Origin: Sabellastarte sp. h YS-2021
Taxonomy: Eukaryota; Annelida; Polychaeta; Sabellida; Sabellidae
Assembly (NCBI GenBank): GCA_964017235.1
Contig: OZ024940.1
Coordinates: forward strand, 27,646,573 to 27,710,572
Direction of reading: 5' to 3'
DNA length: 64,000 nucleotides
The translations under genes and the position numbers were made by a program. The stretch's first letter is position 1. Every line of letters starts with the position of its first letter. A model generated the notes under the pieces. That model did not search any database. It was given only the letters and a program-made list of their open reading frames with translations, and was not told the origin of the DNA. This document shows positions 1 through 11,282 of this stretch, piece after piece.

Positions 1-10
1 AGAGTTGGTG

Positions 11-34
11 AAATATCAAACGTGTTTGATATTT
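11..34. repeat. 24-bp palindrome
   Basis: Arms AAATATCAAAC (11-21) and GTTTGATATTT (24-34) are perfect reverse complements around a GT centre. It could form a short hairpin. Nothing nearby assigns it to a known element. Confidence 0.7.
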
Positions 35-87
35 TCCCGACCCTCCACGACTCTTGTTCCCGACCCTAATTTCAGCCCCCCCTAGCA

Positions 88-205
88 ACAGGCCTGTCGG
101 TTAACTTAAGGGCCTGTTGGTTACACTTCCTGGCTTGTCTGTAACCCTTCCAGGCTTGTTGTTATCACTTGTAGGCCTGTCATAATATGAAGTCGGCTTG
201 TCTTT
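88..205. repeat. Degenerate tandem repeat, ~27-bp unit
   Basis: Successive GGCCTGTCGGTTAAC, GGCCTGTTGGTTACAC, GGCTTGTCTGTAAC, GGCTTGTTGTTATCAC, GGCCTGTCATAAT and GGCTTGTC blocks follow one another at a spacing of roughly 25-30 bp. This is seen directly; the unit is strongly diverged, so exact limits are approximate. Confidence 0.45.
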
Positions 206-1811
206 TATAATTTATTAGGTACTGCTCATTTGCAGTCCATTTGCAGCATGATGTGAAGTAAAAGTACAATAAAAAATTATGTCAAGAATGACACAAAACA
301 GTGCAAGTGATCATAATTTCAAAGTGAAAGAGATAGAAAAGGTGCAATTTGATATTTTAAAGAACTTTTTCATTCATATACTGAAGCAGACATACATTGA
401 TTTATGTACATTAAAACAAAAACTTTAATTGAAACTACAAAAAAATTAATTCGGACATTTTGGTCATGTGATGGAATCAAAATATTCAGCCTTGACCTAG
501 TATAATAATATTGTTCATTGCTCCACACTTGACCCTCTTTTTTCCCAAAAATTCATCAAAAACTGTTGTTACAATACAGACTTCAAGTCTGGTCCTGGGA
601 TTCTGTATGTTTCTCGGGCTTATCTGTTATGGGTTTGGGGCTTGTCCTGGTAGTTTCCACACCAGTCTTGTAGAAAACATCCCGACCCTACAGCAGGTCG
701 GCATCTAGATTCAGACAAGCCTGAATGTTACACGTCCTGTCGGGGAGTTGAAGACGACCCAAAAATTTCCCGCTTTTTTGTGGATTTTTGTCCCCCCTGA
801 CTTTTGCAGCTGACCTTATAATAATACAGTCATAGGGTCGGCCTCCAGTGGAAACACATCATTAGCAATCAGATTTTTTCACTTTGTTTTCATTCATTTT
901 AACTTACTTTACATGAGCATAACTTTTTATCATCTGTTCACCACTGTGTTCATTTTAATGAGCTAAACTAAACCATAGTGTGGTTGTTTTATGATCTTGT
1001 AATATAGATATAAACTATTACTCAGAAACAAAATATCACTTGTGTAAATTTATTGAAACTGAAGTGGTAGAATTTTTGTCCAATTTTAATGCCAAATGTG
1101 ACATTCTTGATATAAACATTGTGCAAAGATACACTTTCAGAATAACAAATATTTATAAAATTTATATTTCAAGTCAACTGCTTCAACAGAAAACACCTTC
1201 ATTCATTGCCACCAGTAACCAAAATATATAGTTGTGAGTCTGTCACTGATGGTAGCCACTTCTTAAATAATTACAATTTAGATATTCCAATAAGATTTTT
1301 TTCTCATTCTGAAATGAAAGTAATAAACTTGATACGAAAAAAAAAACAATCAAAAAACAAAACAAAGTCTAAACTGAAGATGTCTGATCTGAATGTGATA
1401 ATTTGCATATCTTTCATATAATAATTAGTTGCTTATTAATGGCTTCAGCCCTTTAAGAGACCTATAACTTACTAGTTCTGGGATTTTATTGAAAGTATCA
1501 GATCTAAAATAGTCATAACAAAGTGAATAGACTGTATCTTCAATTTCATTTTCCTTTTATATTGCACTTGGTATCAATTTATTTTCTCAAAACAGTACCT
1601 CTTACTTGATGAAGCCAAAATCATTTTAAACACAGATTTATAAACTAACTTTATAGATAGAATGTGGAAAAGTTTAAAATCTGATTTAAAACATTACAGG
1701 TTTTCAAATGAGACATGTAACCTTTAAATGTGAAAGAAATAAAACTGTGAAACTATTGCCTCAGAATCTAAGAAAGTGTATTCATTCACAGCTAGTGTGG
1801 GAGACTCTGAC

Positions 1812-1998
1812 AACAGTCAGTATTGGAGGTATGCTGATAGAATAGGAACAAGACGAAGATCTTGTGAGACTAAGTGGGGAGAACAACAATCACGTTATAT
1901 GAGACAAGAGTTAAAGACGAGAATTGGACACACTATTTTTATTAGCTTCTATGCAATGTTACATACACAATAAAATTAGGGAGGAAAATCTGCCCCCA
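1812..1998 (-). repeat. Ngaro-like terminal repeat B2
   Basis: Matches 2266-2452 at a constant offset of 454 bp with scattered differences; begins on the plus strand with AACAGT and ends in the run TGCCCCCA. This is the outer 3' end of the element (minus-strand sense). Confidence 0.85.
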
Positions 1999-2058
1999 TA
2001 CAAACAACATAAAACATAATTGAAACCATATTAAAATGACAGGGAGGGTGGGACTGGT

Positions 2059-2271
2059 ATTTTTCAGTTTGTCTTGTGTACAGATCAACTTACACATACA
2101 AAGTGACAAGGCAACATGTGGTGAGAGGAGGTCAAATGGAAAGCGGAATCCTATTGGTCAAGAATGTAAAGGTGGCAGGGATTGGCCAAGAGATGAAATG
2201 GGTAAGTTTATTGCATGGACTAGTCCAAACTGACTGATACGCAATCAACGGGGTGTGATTGCCATAACAGT
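2059..2271 (-). repeat. Ngaro-like internal repeat A2
   Basis: 213 bp matching 7121-7333 at a constant offset of 5062 bp with few differences. Its plus-strand right edge is AACAGT (2266-2271), shared with the start of B1. Confidence 0.9.
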
Positions 2272-2452
2272 CAGCATTGGAGCCGTGGTGATAGAACAGG
2301 AACGAGACGAAGATCTCGTGAGACTAAGTGGGGAGAACAACACTCACGTTATATGAGACGAGAGTTAAAGACGAGAATTGGACACACTATTTTTATTAGC
2401 TTCTATGCAATGTTACATACACAATAAAATTAGGGAGGAAAATCTGCCCCCA
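2266..2452 (-). repeat. Ngaro-like internal repeat B1
   Basis: 187 bp matching B2 at 1812-1998. It overlaps A2 by the six bases AACAGT, so the A2/B1 joint has the sequence expected of the two element ends fused together. Confidence 0.9.
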
Positions 2453-2465
2453 AGCCCAATAAACA

Positions 2466-3286
2466 TTATGGTAGGGAGTTGACCAAGGATTGAAATGTGA
2501 AGGGAACTTGGAGGGACTGAGAAGTATTGTCAGAAATGTAAGACCAAATAGCGTCGCTATTCCAAACCCCGTGCATTTTGATAGATGAAAGGGAGACATT
2601 GGAATCATAAGCCAAGGTGGCTCCAGAACGGTGGAAGCTGTGAAACCCATGACCCTGGATGGGAAGGCCCATAGTTCGGACAAAAGTGGCCAACCTACAT
2701 CTCAATAGGCATTGCATGAGCAAAGTAAAGTCGTCCAACACCAAAAGAGGATCAGAAGGTTTAAGGACATGCTTCTGTAAAAGCAAACGCAGGGTTTGGG
2801 TGGGACACATAAGTGGGTCTTCAACACAAGGTAGTTTCACCACATGAATTCTCTCTGGTGCTTGAAGATTTTTGGCCCATTTCATTGTCAGATGGGATAC
2901 GCAAAGGTCACATCTTGCCTTAAGAAATGTCTGGCTTTATCAAAAGCTTTGGGTGAAGAAGGGGCTATATTGGATATGCGTAAAAGGCCAAAGAATGCCA
3001 TTAGAAAGGCCACCCTGTATGTGAGGGATGACTCAAAAACATCACACAAACGAGAAATCTCGCGGATCTGTGTCAGGGTGAACAAACCTTTGGGTGTGGG
3101 TTGGGCACGTACAGTGTAATTAATACCTTTCAACAATCTCTTGATTATAGGTTTTTCAAACACATCTATGGACCAAGCATATCTAGCAATTATGTATTTT
3201 AATGCAGACACATAGTTCATGACCACTCTAAATGACAAAGCATTAGCTGCTGAAAACTCTAAAACACCATAATAGTACTGACACAA
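2466..3286 (-). pseudogene. Tyrosine recombinase region of the Ngaro-like element
   Basis: The minus strand encodes a tyrosine-recombinase-like protein region. Recognisable blocks are FFGLLRISN in the upstream part (the first-arginine box of DIRS/Ngaro and Crypton recombinases), HSFHRSG followed by GVWNSDAIWSYI in the downstream part (box II with the histidine, and the C-terminal box carrying the nucleophilic tyrosine). In this family the enzyme integrates a circular DNA intermediate, in place of a DDE integrase. The region sits between RNase H and repeat B1, the expected place. It belongs to a fossil element and is broken. Confidence 0.8.
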
Positions 3287-3431
3287 TCCAAACTGTGGAT
3301 TTTATGTGAAATCACAAATGCTAAGAATAGTCTAAATTGTTTATTGTACTGGTACAAGGTGTGAGGTCGCAGACCCTGGTGACCTCGTTCCATAGCTTCG
3401 CTTAACAACGGGTGGATATGTCTGGGTAAGC

Positions 3432-5368
3432 CTACAATGACAAAGACAAATATTCATCAGGTACAGTCTCCAACTCCACCTCACCCAATAAAAGGAGTTT
3501 ATTGCGAGATAAAGCATCGGCTAAACCATTGTCCCTGCCCCTGATGTGGACCACCCTAAGATCAATATTATATCGTGGGATAAGCAACCATAAATTATGA
3601 AGACACAAATTCATAAACGGGTCCTTAGTTCTGCCAGAGTTGCAAACCGACACCGCACTCTCATTGTCACATCTAACACAAACTGTTTTATTCTCCCATG
3701 CTGGTGACCAAAGTCTTGTGGCTACTACAATATTATATAATTCCAACTGTGAAATCGCTACTTCTCGCGAGATTTCAGACGGGATACTGGTGGAATATGC
3801 TCTCTTACCCCAGCTACCCCCAATGCCCGTGAGTGTGGCATCTACAAAAACCATCTCAGATACGCTTTATTTTCGAAAGACAACCACCCCATTGAAATGC
3901 TTAAGAAATGCGATGAACCAACAAAGGTCAAGGTAGAAGCCGTCATCAGGGGTTATGTGGGTGTGAGTATGATGACTTCTAAGCAATGCCAGTAAGCGAT
4001 TTATGTATATACGCGCCCCTCTCACACAATGGGAGATGTACAATAGCTTACCCAACAAGGTTTGCAACTCTTGCTTCGTAATTCTATCACGTAGGAACAT
4101 CTCGTTGCAAAGACACCAAATCTCGTGCAATTTATAATCGGGAATACTAAATGTACGTTCATCCACGTTAACCACTATGCCCATAATGGGGAGAACAGTA
4201 GTAGGGGGAATACCTTGGATGGATTAATAGGGAGGCCTACTCGCTCTATAACCAAGGTCAGTGCGTTGAAAGCTTCAGTTGCAACATCTTTATGGCAGCA
4301 AGCATAAATGTCATCAATATAATTAAAGATCTTATTTCCTTGTTTGGCCAAAATGAAACGAATGAGATCTGTGATGCGTTCTAAAACGGCGGTGCCATGT
4401 ATAGCTCCAAAGGCAAGGTTTTTATCAATGTAATACTTGTTTTGCCACATGATGCCCAAGTGAATAGCATCTCAGGGGTCAATTCTCACATTCCTAAATG
4501 CTCGCGAGATATCTATCTTCCAAAGGCGAGCTTCTGGGCCCAATTCTTCTAAAATAGGTATTAATTGATCAAGTGAGGGAAGTTTGAGTTGAAAAGGTTT
4601 ATCATCAAACAAGTTTCGATTAGTGGCCCTAACCCTTAACAGACCCCTCCCCATAGGAGATGTCCAGGATGAATCTGCGGCCAGATCCTTTGGCCTGGTC
4701 ATCAATGGTGACCAGGTAAACAATGTATGTGGGACTTTGTCAAACGGACCCAGCAAGGCCTCAAAAGCCAGCTCATCACGTATAAAAGAGGAAACCTCAT
4801 CCGAATATGCCCTAGCTGAAGAATGGTTATCAGTAGCATTAGAAACAATTTGACATCTATGATCAATGCCCAGTGGGAAACCAAACTTTATATAATCAAG
4901 AACTACTTTGTCATGATAATCAACCATTTGTTGTTCCAGATATTCACAGTTAAAAGAAGAGGTGAGGGGAATCCTGACCAGTTTATAGTTGGGACAGCCA
5001 GATTCCGAAATAAGATCAACAGCTCGCAGGTAAGACACAGGATCATTACTGTCTATTGGGGTTTGTATAGGTAAGTCACACACGGTGGGTTCAGTCACAA
5101 AACCTAAGTGTCGATCAAATGAAATTATGCTTTTATTATCTTCATAACTGACGGGAGACCAGCTCTCCTGGTGGTCAGGGGGGCGACCACTCACTGTGGT
5201 GGCATCAACACTTGACTCACCCTTATGTACAGGACTGAAAGATATAAGTGAGGACCCAATAAAATGAGTAATCTTTCTATCAATCATATTGTTATATGGG
5301 CCCCTTCTATGCATAGAACAAAGAAAAACATAGTTATTAACAACAGTTTGCGGACAGGCCTCACTCAA
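3432..5368 (-). pseudogene. Reverse transcriptase and RNase H region of the Ngaro-like element
   Basis: Read on the minus strand from 5368 downwards, the region first shows a poorly conserved linker, then RT blocks typical of DIRS/Ngaro: LWKIDISRAFRNVRIDP near 4480-4530, NYIDDIY (catalytic box) near 4300, and a thumb-like stretch (LLGKLLYISHCVRGARIYIN) near 4040. RNase H follows with VFVDATLTGIGGSWG near 3840, CDNESAV near 3660 and GRDNGLADALSR near 3520. The order RT then RNase H then recombinase is diagnostic of the group. The enzyme would copy element RNA to DNA in cytoplasmic particles. Broken; several breaks. Confidence 0.85.
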
Positions 5369-5452
5369 ATGAACAACAGCAGACCCATCACCATTATTGT
5401 CACTAATATACTTGTACTTATCAAAACTTAACAGAGTGCAGCCGGTTCGACC

Positions 5453-7038
5453 CTATTCAGAAACCACTGTCTTTTTATTAAAGCAATCTGCTTCAACATG
5501 ACTGTTACTGCGCTTAAGATACTTATGACAGTACATACAAATGTGTCGGAACAAAGTGGTCCCAGTGCAGTCTAAGTGTTCTTGAGAGTGCGGGCACGAT
5601 CCCTCATTATACCATCGGCACACAATTTTCTTAGGTCCTCCACCTGTCTGTGGTGAGCCTGTGTTCTTGGGAGAAAGGGTAGTGCTCCCACTGAAAACTG
5701 CTGACTGAGAATACGTTAGTCTATTATCAGCGAGAGTTCTGGTGTCCGCCCATGTCAATGTCTCATCCTCAATCTTGTGCATTGAAATGGCGAATGCACC
5801 ATGCACGATTGGCCATGAGAGGTTCTCAGCTAATCTGACTGTTTCTCCCAATTCCCTAAGCATATTCTTCATCGTATCAACGTTTTGAGTGTCGAGGACA
5901 TTCGTGATGAACCCAGCAACAAAGTGACCTAGTGTGAGGTCATCGTAGGCAGTGCGTTTGCGTTGCGATCCAGATAGATAAGACTCATTTGGCCAACGAA
6001 GATAAGAAGCACAGAAAGGCGTGTCCGCAATGTTGTATCTCCCACTCTTCTTTCGTGACTGGTTACCTTGTTGCAACTCGCTCTTCATCCTAGATTCAAG
6101 TACTGCTACACGTTCCTCTACTAATTGTTGTATGAAAGGATTGGCCCTTAAGGCCTCAAGTGATTGGTTGGTCACATTCATATCTAACTGTCTTTCTGGT
6201 AACTGTAATTGCTGTGTCTGTATCTGTGAGCCTGCAACTGGCTGTTCCACCATCCCTTGCACTAACACGGGATTGCCAAATTGATCCGTGTGCATAAGGA
6301 CATTCTGGTTGAAGTCGCACACTGTCTGTTTTCTGTTTAACTGAATGTCATTGTTTGTTTCTTGTAGGCCACCAGCGCCCAAATCCCATGCGTGTGTAGA
6401 TGTTGGTGTAGGAACAGGTCTCATGATGGTCGCTGTAGTGCATGGAAGAGAAGACTCTGCTACCATTCTCATTGGGGTTGGCGGAATCAATTCACATGTA
6501 AGTGGTTTAACACCCAGATCTACGTCGCCTTTCTGTTTTTTGGCCTTCGTTGGTGTTGTCGAATGTTTAAATGTCACTGCAGTGTCTGGAAACACGCGAG
6601 AGTACGACATGCCCTCTTCTGACTGCAGGACGGGGTGCGGTGACGTGAATGTAGGCTCTCGACTCTCGTCGATGGATTCTCGTTTCTTCTTCTCGCGCGA
6701 ACGAGATTTCCTCACACTGCTCTCACCTTCATCTTTGCCCTGAGTGAGACCTGTGATTCACTCTTCAATAGCCGTGAGCTTCTCAGTAAATGTCGACATA
6801 GACGCCAACATAATTTCCATCATTTTATCCTGGTTGGAAGTATTTGCAACGGCCTTCCCCTTAGGCGTCTTCTTAGTAGACGCATCTTTGCTAACGTCCC
6901 TTTTCTCATCACGTTCTGATTTATCCAGCTTGAGTCTCTCACATTTGTTCCCCGTAGGTTTTTCATGTTCAGTACCGCATTTTTTACACGAAACTTTCTG
7001 TCCCGATTCTGTGACAGTAGACGCTATCAGAATGTCTT
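5453..7038 (-). pseudogene. gag-like region of the Ngaro-like element
   Basis: A lysine/glutamate-rich first part contains a Cys cluster CKKCGTEH near 6980, followed by a polar, proline-rich stretch, a central conserved region (NIADTPFCASYLRWPNE, then AFAISMHKIEDETLTWADTR), and a C-terminal Cys/His cluster near 5500-5620 (VCRWYNEGSCPHSQEHLD, then HICMYCHKYL). This W-x-N-x-G-x-C ... H-x-C-x2-C pattern is the nucleic-acid-binding end of DIRS/Ngaro gag proteins. It is the first coding region after repeat A1. Function inferred: RNA packaging. Part of a broken fossil element. Confidence 0.75.
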
Positions 7039-7120
7039 AGGATGTACAATGTCTTTATTTAAAATAGAATAAGATAAGAAAAGTCAATATAAAACCCATA
7101 AAATAACTTCAGCTATCCAT

Positions 7121-7333
7121 ATTTTTCAGTTTGCCTTGTGTACAGATCAACTTACACATACAAAGTGACAAGGCAACATGTGGTGAGAGGAGATCAAATG
7201 GAAGGTGGAATCCTATTGGTCAAGAATGTAAAGGTGGCAGGGATTGGCCAAGAGATGAAATGGGTAAGTTTATTGCACGGACTAGTCCAAACTGACTGAT
7301 ACGCAATCAACGGGGTGTGATTGCCATAACAGT
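7121..7333 (-). repeat. Ngaro-like terminal repeat A1
   Basis: 213 bp matching 2059-2271. Its plus-strand right edge is AACAGT (7328-7333), the outer 5' end of the element in minus-strand sense; sequence beyond it is unrelated to the inner copy. Confidence 0.9.
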
Positions 7334-8029
7334 GTTGTCATTTTTCCCTTCTTGCCAGTTGTGTGTGGAGAGAGGGATTGTTTATCAGAGTGGAGATAAA
7401 AAGCTGTGTATTGCACATAACAGACTAGATTAAACCAGTTGGCCACCTGCCAACAAAAAGGGGGGCCCCCCTGCCCCCTTTTTTGGACGGCACCACCATG
7501 ACCACTGAGGCAGAACCCCTGTTTTCCCCTCTACTATGTGTTCGTTGTGTATATTGAATTGATATAAGTGTATCATACAAATGTTATTTGGATACAAAAA
7601 CTCCAACCTTCTCACGTTCCTTTTCAGGGGACTAAAATGTAATTTCTTCTTTAAATAAATGCCCCAGCTTTACATATGGTCAATCATCATACAGCTCATA
7701 GATCAGAAGTCTTTCATATCAGCGATCTTGATTTTCTGGATTTTGAGTTTACTTTCTTTTTGCGTCGCTGTTCATTATACAAGTACTAGTACCATTAATA
7801 CCCCTGTCCAACTGTTGCAAGATTGGTCCGCAATCAATTGAATTGTGGAGTGGTGCCCGATTTTGAAACTCTGGATTGCCCATTAAAACAATTTTAAATA
7901 TTTTAACAATTTTTTTAAAACCTTTGACAGTGATTGACTCTGGCCGGACTACCCACATTTGATCATGTGCACACTTAATGGCTTTCCAGCGTTTCTTTTC
8001 ACTTATGTCAAGGTAGTTCGAGTTACTAA
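7334..8029. other. Intergenic, no gene seen
   Basis: No supported gene. Contains a GGGGGGCCCCCC palindrome at 7460-7471 inside a longer AAAAAGGGGG...CCCCCTTTTT inverted arrangement (7455-7484). Confidence 0.6.
7455..7484. repeat. G6C6 palindrome within a longer inverted repeat
   Basis: Six Gs then six Cs (7460-7471) form a perfect palindrome; AAAAAGGGGG on the left and CCCCCTTTTT on the right (7474-7483) also pair. Strong hairpin potential; function unknown. Confidence 0.75.
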
Positions 8030-9071
8030 TAAGTCAGGCCCCTAAACTTCCTAAACATGCCATCAACATGTAATCTGCAATCTTAGGCTGAAGGCCTAGA
8101 TGTCCCACATCCAGATCACATTGTAAACATCCATTAAGCGTCTGTCCCATCAAAGGATAATCTTGCCACATTTACGACAAACAAGATTTTGAGAAAAGCA
8201 CCCAAGGTATTATCAAAGTGCTGTATGACTGCCTGTAGAGCACATCATTTCAGCCTCAGCTGGGTACACCATATCAGTAGGACATATGGTTGGACCACTA
8301 ACTGTTTTACCTCAGTAACCTTTATAGTCTGTTTATCAGCTACAGCAACAAACACCACAGATGATACAGTCACTGGAAACTACAGCATTTACATTGCAAC
8401 CCAATCAGCCACAGTGCTAGTAGTAGTAAACGGGTTCTTGTCATCTTTTAGGCATCTTTTATAATGCTATCGGTCAATGGGCAAATCTTGTCACAGGTCG
8501 CCCACCATTTTCTTGCCTTTGCCACAGATGTAGGGGCAAGGTCTCCAGATTACTGGATTATGCGCACATCATCTGCTTCTAAGATGGTCCAAGTTTTGGA
8601 CTAGGTACACATGGCACCACATGTTCACAGGCTACATCACAGCCTAACAACACACAACTGGTTTTAGGGTTTCTATTAAAGGGCAGCTGGCATAGTTTTT
8701 CAGTGATTTTATGTGTTGTGAACTTAGTCTTGCCCTTCAGTCCCGCCTGGTTGATTATCTGGTTATTTGGCTTGGCACCACTGGAGAGCCCATATGAACG
8801 TTTATTCAGCATGGAGAAGTGAAGCAAGGCCACAAAAGTGCAATATACTTCATCCAAGTCTTTTCCAACTATGTCTTTTCCTTCTGAAGATCCAATGACA
8901 TGTGAGACATTCCATCTGAACACAGTCCAGTAGAAGGGATTTGTAGTCTCTTCATGATAGTCTGTAATAGCATCACCCCAATTTAAAATTGGCTCTAGTT
9001 TCAAACAAAATTTCTGTAAAATTGTCTCCTCATAACTTTTTGGCTGTGTTTCACACCAATTTGCTTGTTAT
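8030..9071 (-). pseudogene. Decayed coding region, unidentified protein
   Basis: On the minus strand 9071-8579 is open for about 160 codons and reads like protein (for example CETQPKSYEETILQKF, NPFYWTVFRWNVSHVIG, DEVYCTFVALLHFSMLNKRS, CVLLGCDVACEHVVPC). No ATG-started frame fits well. Downstream, protein-like pieces continue in changing frames with stops: SVAKARKWWATCDKICPL, then LVCRKCGK and GCLQCDLDVGHLGLQPKI (a possible zinc-ribbon pair). I do not recognise the family. It could be an old host gene copy, a gene with unseen introns, or part of an unrecognised transposon. The frame changes favour decay. Confidence 0.35.
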
Positions 9072-10183
9072 AATTGATTATTTACCTTCGTAACTGTTGC
9101 AATGATGTCAATATAACTATCTTCATATTACTTTTCCAATTTGGGTACAAAAATTATTGTCATAAGGCCCCCAGTACTTTTTTTATTAAAATGCCTGCCT
9201 TAATGTTAACATTTGCGGTGTCTCATGAATGTAAGACACCAAATTCAGTAATGTAGAGAAATTTGTTTTAACCTAGAGGAATTTTGTCTGGAGTGTCGAT
9301 ATGAGGAGGACCCTCAGAAAATGAATGTTCATAGGGGTGTTTGCATGAAATGAAAGTTTATTGTAAGACGGGAGTGCATTGTATAACTTTAGCAGCACAT
9401 TATTTGTAGGTTAAAGCAGTCTCATGTTTCATGTGTGGGCTATTAGCGCTGTAGTATTAAGTGACTCTTGTTTGAAGCCATCACACATTGTTAACATATA
9501 TTGCAACTTTTGACTTAATACACCATTTCCCTGCGTCTCTGCGGATTACATTTAATGTTGAATATATCTTATGGAAATACACATACATGTACATGTATAT
9601 AATACGCGTAACAACATTTTCAGATGATCTGCAGAGTGATGCTTGTGGTTACATGTTTTAAACATAGTAATGATGACTCTGAGGTATTAACCATTAGCAT
9701 CATAAAGAGATTATATGGCATAAGCCATAAACACCTTTAGGATGATTATCAGTAAAGGAATAACATGATGAGTATTGTACATATTGATATAAGTCTAAAT
9801 TTCATGAGGATTAGGCTGGGATAAGCCATAAGGCTCATAAGAATTTGAGTAATTAAATGAAGATACACATCATAAGCGACTAAAAGCAAATTGTTTGTAT
9901 TTAAGTTTAAAGATTTATGTGCTGTAAATAACCCTTGTGGCATATGTACATAAACTAGGGCCCATATGACTAAGGAGAGAAGCCATATACAGATAAACTA
10001 AATCATGCATTTTTTAATCAACAATTATAATTCAAAGCACCTCCTGTTACAGTCAAACAAATTATGGTTCTAAGTGTAAGTGTAAACTGGATCTGGAAAT
10101 TAAAGTCAACACAGTGTTATAGTTTCATCTGGTTGTTGATTTGCTTTTTTTGGTAGGTCAATATCATTTTTAATGTTTATCTG
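9072..10183. other. Non-coding, small palindromes only
   Basis: Nothing coding recognised. Short inverted repeats: TACATGTACATGTA at 9584-9597 and TATGGC/GCCATA at 9714-9729. Confidence 0.55.
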
Positions 10184-10223
10184 TCAAGGTAGTAATTCAA
10201 GTTCTCCACTCTCCTGGTTAAAT
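10184..10223 (-). CDS. Possible terminal exon of an unidentified gene
   Basis: The minus strand shows a good 3' splice site (CTTGTTTTCACAG) ending at 10224, then 40 nt reading A|TTT AAC CAG ... CCT TGA (FNQESGELELLP, stop). The leading single base completes the two-base remainder left by the exon at 11283-11418, so the phase fits. Evidence is splice-site shape plus phase; the protein is not recognised. Confidence 0.4.
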
Positions 10224-10414
10224 CTGTGAAAACAAGGTAAAACATTATAAGCAGACAGAAACTTAAGGCCGGCATTGTTGAAATAAGTAAAAGATTTCAC
10301 ACAGCATTTTCTCAATGAGGCTATGTTCGTATTATCATCACATAACCCAGTCATAGGCATGTTAAAATAGGTATTTCACCTAAATGATTTCCCCCAAAAA
10401 CTTTTTAATTTAAT

Positions 10415-10680
10415 TTCTCAACATATCAATTCATCTTAAACTGGGTGGGTACCCTACCCAAGTGTTTAGCTTTGGGTTGACGGTCTAATTATTGACTAAG
10501 ACATGTTAGAAACCCGAAAAGGAATGCAGACATACAAGCAATTGTAAAAACAAGTGTTCTCAACATATGAATTTATCTTAAATCGGGTGGTTTAGTCCAT
10601 CCCAGTGTTGTGCTTTGGGTTAGGGATGTAATTATTGACTAAAAGATGCAAGTTAGAAACCTAAAAAGGAAATGTCAGAA
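10415..10680. repeat. Imperfect direct repeat, two ~120-bp copies
   Basis: Two copies start with TTCTCAACATAT at 10415 and 10557 (offset 142) and share TTGGGTT, TAATTATTGACTAA and GTTAGAAACC in the same order, with many differences between them. They lie between two putative exons, probably in an intron. Confidence 0.6.
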
Positions 10681-11282
10681 TTTTAAAACCGAATTTCTTA
10701 AGGTATGAAGTTTTTGTAGTGAAAACCCATATGTTTTTGATCCATTATTACAGTGGTGTAAGCAGTTTATGAATGAAACTATATATTGTGACATGTTAGA
10801 ACTACAGTAACTGTTGTATCCATTAAACAAAAATTATTCAACAGAAATATGGGACGTTCATCAGTGATAGTGATACTTTGCAAATTTTCGGTTAATATTC
10901 CAAAATCATTCATATTTTATATGAAATAAAAAACTTTGTTTTAATCAACATCAAGAATATCATAGGTACGCTGGGTGCAGGCATGTGCTAAGAGAATACA
11001 TCCCCACTCACTTTGTGATGCATGGGGACTGTCTTTATGAGGCATTTAGACTACTATGCTAGTCAATCAATTGCGTGCATAAGATTCAAATGTCACTTGG
11101 ATGATTTAATGCAGGTATCAGGTTGGTCTTACTTACATTTATAATAAGGAAACGTGAAATTTTATCTGTTCAGATAGGTTTGGTCGCAGCTGTTCTCCAT
11201 AGTGGACACCAGAGTTACCTGCACACATATACTTTTTACTTTTCTCTGTGATTCATATAAGATAAACTAATGTGCAATGTAC

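Larger units (their letters stand above)
1..1811. other. Intergenic, no gene seen
   Basis: No convincing coding sequence on either strand; the short open frames here are AT-rich and look like chance. The stretch contains a 24-bp palindrome at 11-34, a degenerate tandem repeat at 88-205 and three copies of CCCGACCCT (36-44, 59-67, 681-689) with the inverse AGGGTCGG at 834-841, so parts of it may be remnants of an unrecognised repeat. Confidence 0.6.
1812..7333 (-). mobile_element. Ngaro-like (DIRS-order) tyrosine-recombinase retrotransposon, broken
   Basis: The minus strand reads, in order, a repeat A1 (7121-7333), a gag-like region, a reverse transcriptase with RNase H, a tyrosine recombinase, then repeats B1 (2266-2452), A2 (2059-2271) and B2 (1812-1998). 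This A1-ORFs-B1-A2-B2 layout is the split direct repeat arrangement known from Ngaro and PAT elements. No methyltransferase domain is visible, which favours Ngaro over DIRS/PAT. AACAGT occurs at both outer ends and at the B1/A2 overlap, as expected if the ends join in a circular intermediate before recombinase-mediated integration. It is a fossil with about half a dozen breaks; the A and B repeat pairs differ by several percent by eye, so it is not very recent. Confidence 0.85.

Noticed and set aside
511-708. Short hydrophobic plus-strand open frame
   Set aside because: 65 codons in AT-rich DNA with no homologue recognised and no splice or promoter context.
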